Shown here one piece after another: positions 62,486 through 64,000 of a DNA stretch of 64,000 bases (within the stretch, counting starts at the first letter, position 1; every line of letters starts with the position of its first letter). This DNA is from Azolla caroliniana (taxonomy: Eukaryota > Polypodiophyta). A program made the position numbers and the translations under genes. The notes below the pieces were generated by a model that was given only the letters and a program-made list of their open reading frames with translations, had not been told where the DNA came from and did not search any database. Location: positions 21,390,001 to 21,454,000 of the forward strand of contig JBHGNT010000007.1 of assembly GCA_043228905.1 (NCBI GenBank), written 5' to 3'.

Positions 62486-64000
62486 TCCCGGTCTTGCCGG
62501 CTTCCTTCGGTTCCGCCTCCCGGTCGGGTCGGATTACCGACCGGCTCATCTTTCGGTCGGGTCGGTTCCCGACTCTCTCCTCAATGCCGCTCCAGACCTC
62601 TCCTTCGGTCTTTTCGCACGTGCCCACTCCTGGCCTCTCATCCTCACGGCCACCGCCCATCTCTCCGGTCTGATGTCCGCGCTCGGGCACAACCGCCGAA
62701 GTCTCTGGCCCCGGTGTCGAGGGATCTCGCCTCCATCCGCCACAAACCTCCTCTTTGTCATTTCGGTTGCCCGCCTTGCCGCTGCCACCGTCCGTCTCTC
62801 TAGGTCTCACACCGGCTCTCGGACTGGTTGTTGGAGTCTCTAGGACCGGTGTGTGGAAGGTCGCGGCACCGCCACTCGTCTCCTCTTCTTCCTCGATTTC
62901 GCAAGCCTCGAGTATGCTCGCGAAATCCTCGTAGAACGTTTTGGGCAACCGCGCCCCGAAACTTTTGCCCACTCTCGAAATGGCGTCCAGTGTTCCGTAG
63001 ATATCGGCCTCATCCATGGCCGTCCTCTTTCCACAAGTCGAGAGGGTTGCTCGCTCCGCACCCTCTCCCACATCGTCGCCGTGGTCGCCCGCCTTGCCGC
63101 CGCCACCGTTCGTTACCCTAGGTCTCACGCGGGCACTCGGGCCGACCGCCGAGGTCTCTTGAACCGGTGCGTGTAAGGTAGCAACGCCGCCGCTCATCGA
63201 TGCTATGCCCGTAGCCACCTCCATTCGGACATCGTCGTCCGTGGCTACCCCGCCTCCGTATATACAAGCATCAATTATGCTTCCGCCTCCTCTTCCACGG
63301 TCTCCTTACCATTGTCTCGGTTGCCTGCCTTGTCGTCGCCACCGCCCGTCGCTCTAGGTCTCACACCGGCTCTCGGGCCGGTTGCTGGAGTCTCTAGGGC
63401 CGGTGTGTGTAAGGTCGCGGCACTGCCGCTTGTCTCCTCCTCACTCGATGTTTCAGGCCGCCATGTCCCGAATTCGTAGTTACCGGCCTCCATGGCCGTC
63501 CATTCGCCGCAAGACGAGAGAGTCGCTCTTTCTGCACCCTCTCCCATGTCACCATCGTGGTCGCCCGCCTTGCCGCCGCCACCGCCCATCACTCTAGGTC
63601 TCACACCGGCTCTCGGGTCGGTTGCCGGAGTCTCTAGGCCCGGTGTGCGTAAGGTCCCGGCACCACCGCCCGTCTTCTCCCCGCTCGATGTTTTGGGCCT
63701 CCATGCCCGAACTCCCTCATGTCCGCTCGAACTGGCGATCGCCGCCTCACCGTCCCCGACCTCTTCCTCGGTCGATCTTTCTCTGCATGTCGAGAGGGTG
63801 GCTCGCTCCGCACCCTCTCCTGTGGTACCGATGTACCATTCTCTTTCGGCCTCCTCATCCTCCGATCCGCTCGGGCCCAACTCCGCAATAAGCCCTTCTT
63901 CGGCTTCGATTTGAGCCTCTATGATCTCGTACGCTTCCCGCACCAACGCTTCGATGTCGAGGTCCTCCGAACCGATTTGCGTTGAGCTTTCTTCCGGCGG
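62478..64000 (-). pseudogene. K2 gag tail with tandem repeats
   Basis: The frame enters from beyond the window end (PPEESSTQIGSEDLDIEALV). It contains at least four copies of a module of about 230-330 bases with TLHTPALETPATGPRAGVRP, then GGGxGKAGDHD and GEGAERATLSxCG phrases (near 63690-63530, 63440-63290, 63190-63040, 62880-62760). A frame change near 63275-63290 follows GCGGAAGC. The modules are acidic/Gly-rich with no recognised domain. Confidence 0.55.

Larger units (their letters stand above)
59676..64000 (-). mobile_element. Element K: two gag-only gypsy-type units in tandem sharing an LTR
   Basis: Read on the minus strand the order is: end of unit K2 (64000-60986), purine tract, LTR (60968-60242), primer site and gag of unit K1 (60224-59676). 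The first bases of the window end (64000-63900) repeat 59775-59676 almost exactly, so each unit holds the same gag segment. The LTR start, purine tract and primer site are those of the Gypsy-B family. No protease, RT or integrase is visible in the roughly 3 kb of K2. Confidence 0.7.

Overview
The window looks like nuclear, heterochromatic DNA of a land plant. It is almost wholly built of LTR retrotransposons nested in one another. The Copia elements carry the plant-type primer-binding site TGGTATCAGAGCG (initiator Met tRNA). One Ty3/gypsy family carries a site matching the 3' end of plant tRNA-Trp. Premature stops are dominated by changes expected from deamination of methylated cytosine. I found no convincing ordinary host gene and cannot name the species. 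A large-genome, possibly seed-free, plant is a guess. Element letters used here (A to P) are my own.

Layout. 1-3223: 3' part of element M, a non-autonomous LTR element encoding an unrecognised N-terminal domain joined to a long coiled coil. 3224-15724: Copia-A (+), split by Gypsy-B (7654-14688, -). 15725-16682: fragment of Copia-L. 16745-38583: Copia-E (-), split by Copia-D (+, 19086-36710). Copia-D holds two further insertions: Copia-C (19819-25321), intact and very young, and element F (27954-34847, -), a relative of M with gag-protease plus the same unknown protein and no reverse transcriptase. 38584-43251: Copia-G (-), holding LTR insertion N (39764-41183) with a SINE-like tRNA-derived unit. 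43252-50545: Gypsy-H (+), a decayed relative of B, holding a solo Copia LTR (P, 48607-49354). 50546-51101: copia-A-family 3' end and LTR (A2). 51102-53563: remnant I of a gypsy-type gag with five internal repeats. 53900-54830: degenerate minisatellite. 54990-55757: an unexplained AT-rich ORF. 55758-56427: satellite of TAGCTAATTAGCTA units. 56428-59675: Copia-J (+). 59676-64000: K (-), two gag-only elements in tandem around one shared LTR.

How the parts work together. B and H form one Ty3/gypsy family with D-H-G protease and FLDD reverse transcriptase motifs, and with pol placed in the -1 frame of protease at a U5-UAA site in both copies. K and probably I share its gag and could be mobilised in trans. 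M and F form a second system: two diverged elements both preserve a roughly 890-codon gene (N-domain plus coiled coil) where RT, RNase H and integrase would be expected. Copia-C is the only clearly intact coding element (1,357 codons; LTRs differing by one substitution and one dinucleotide repeat) and is the best candidate for recent activity.
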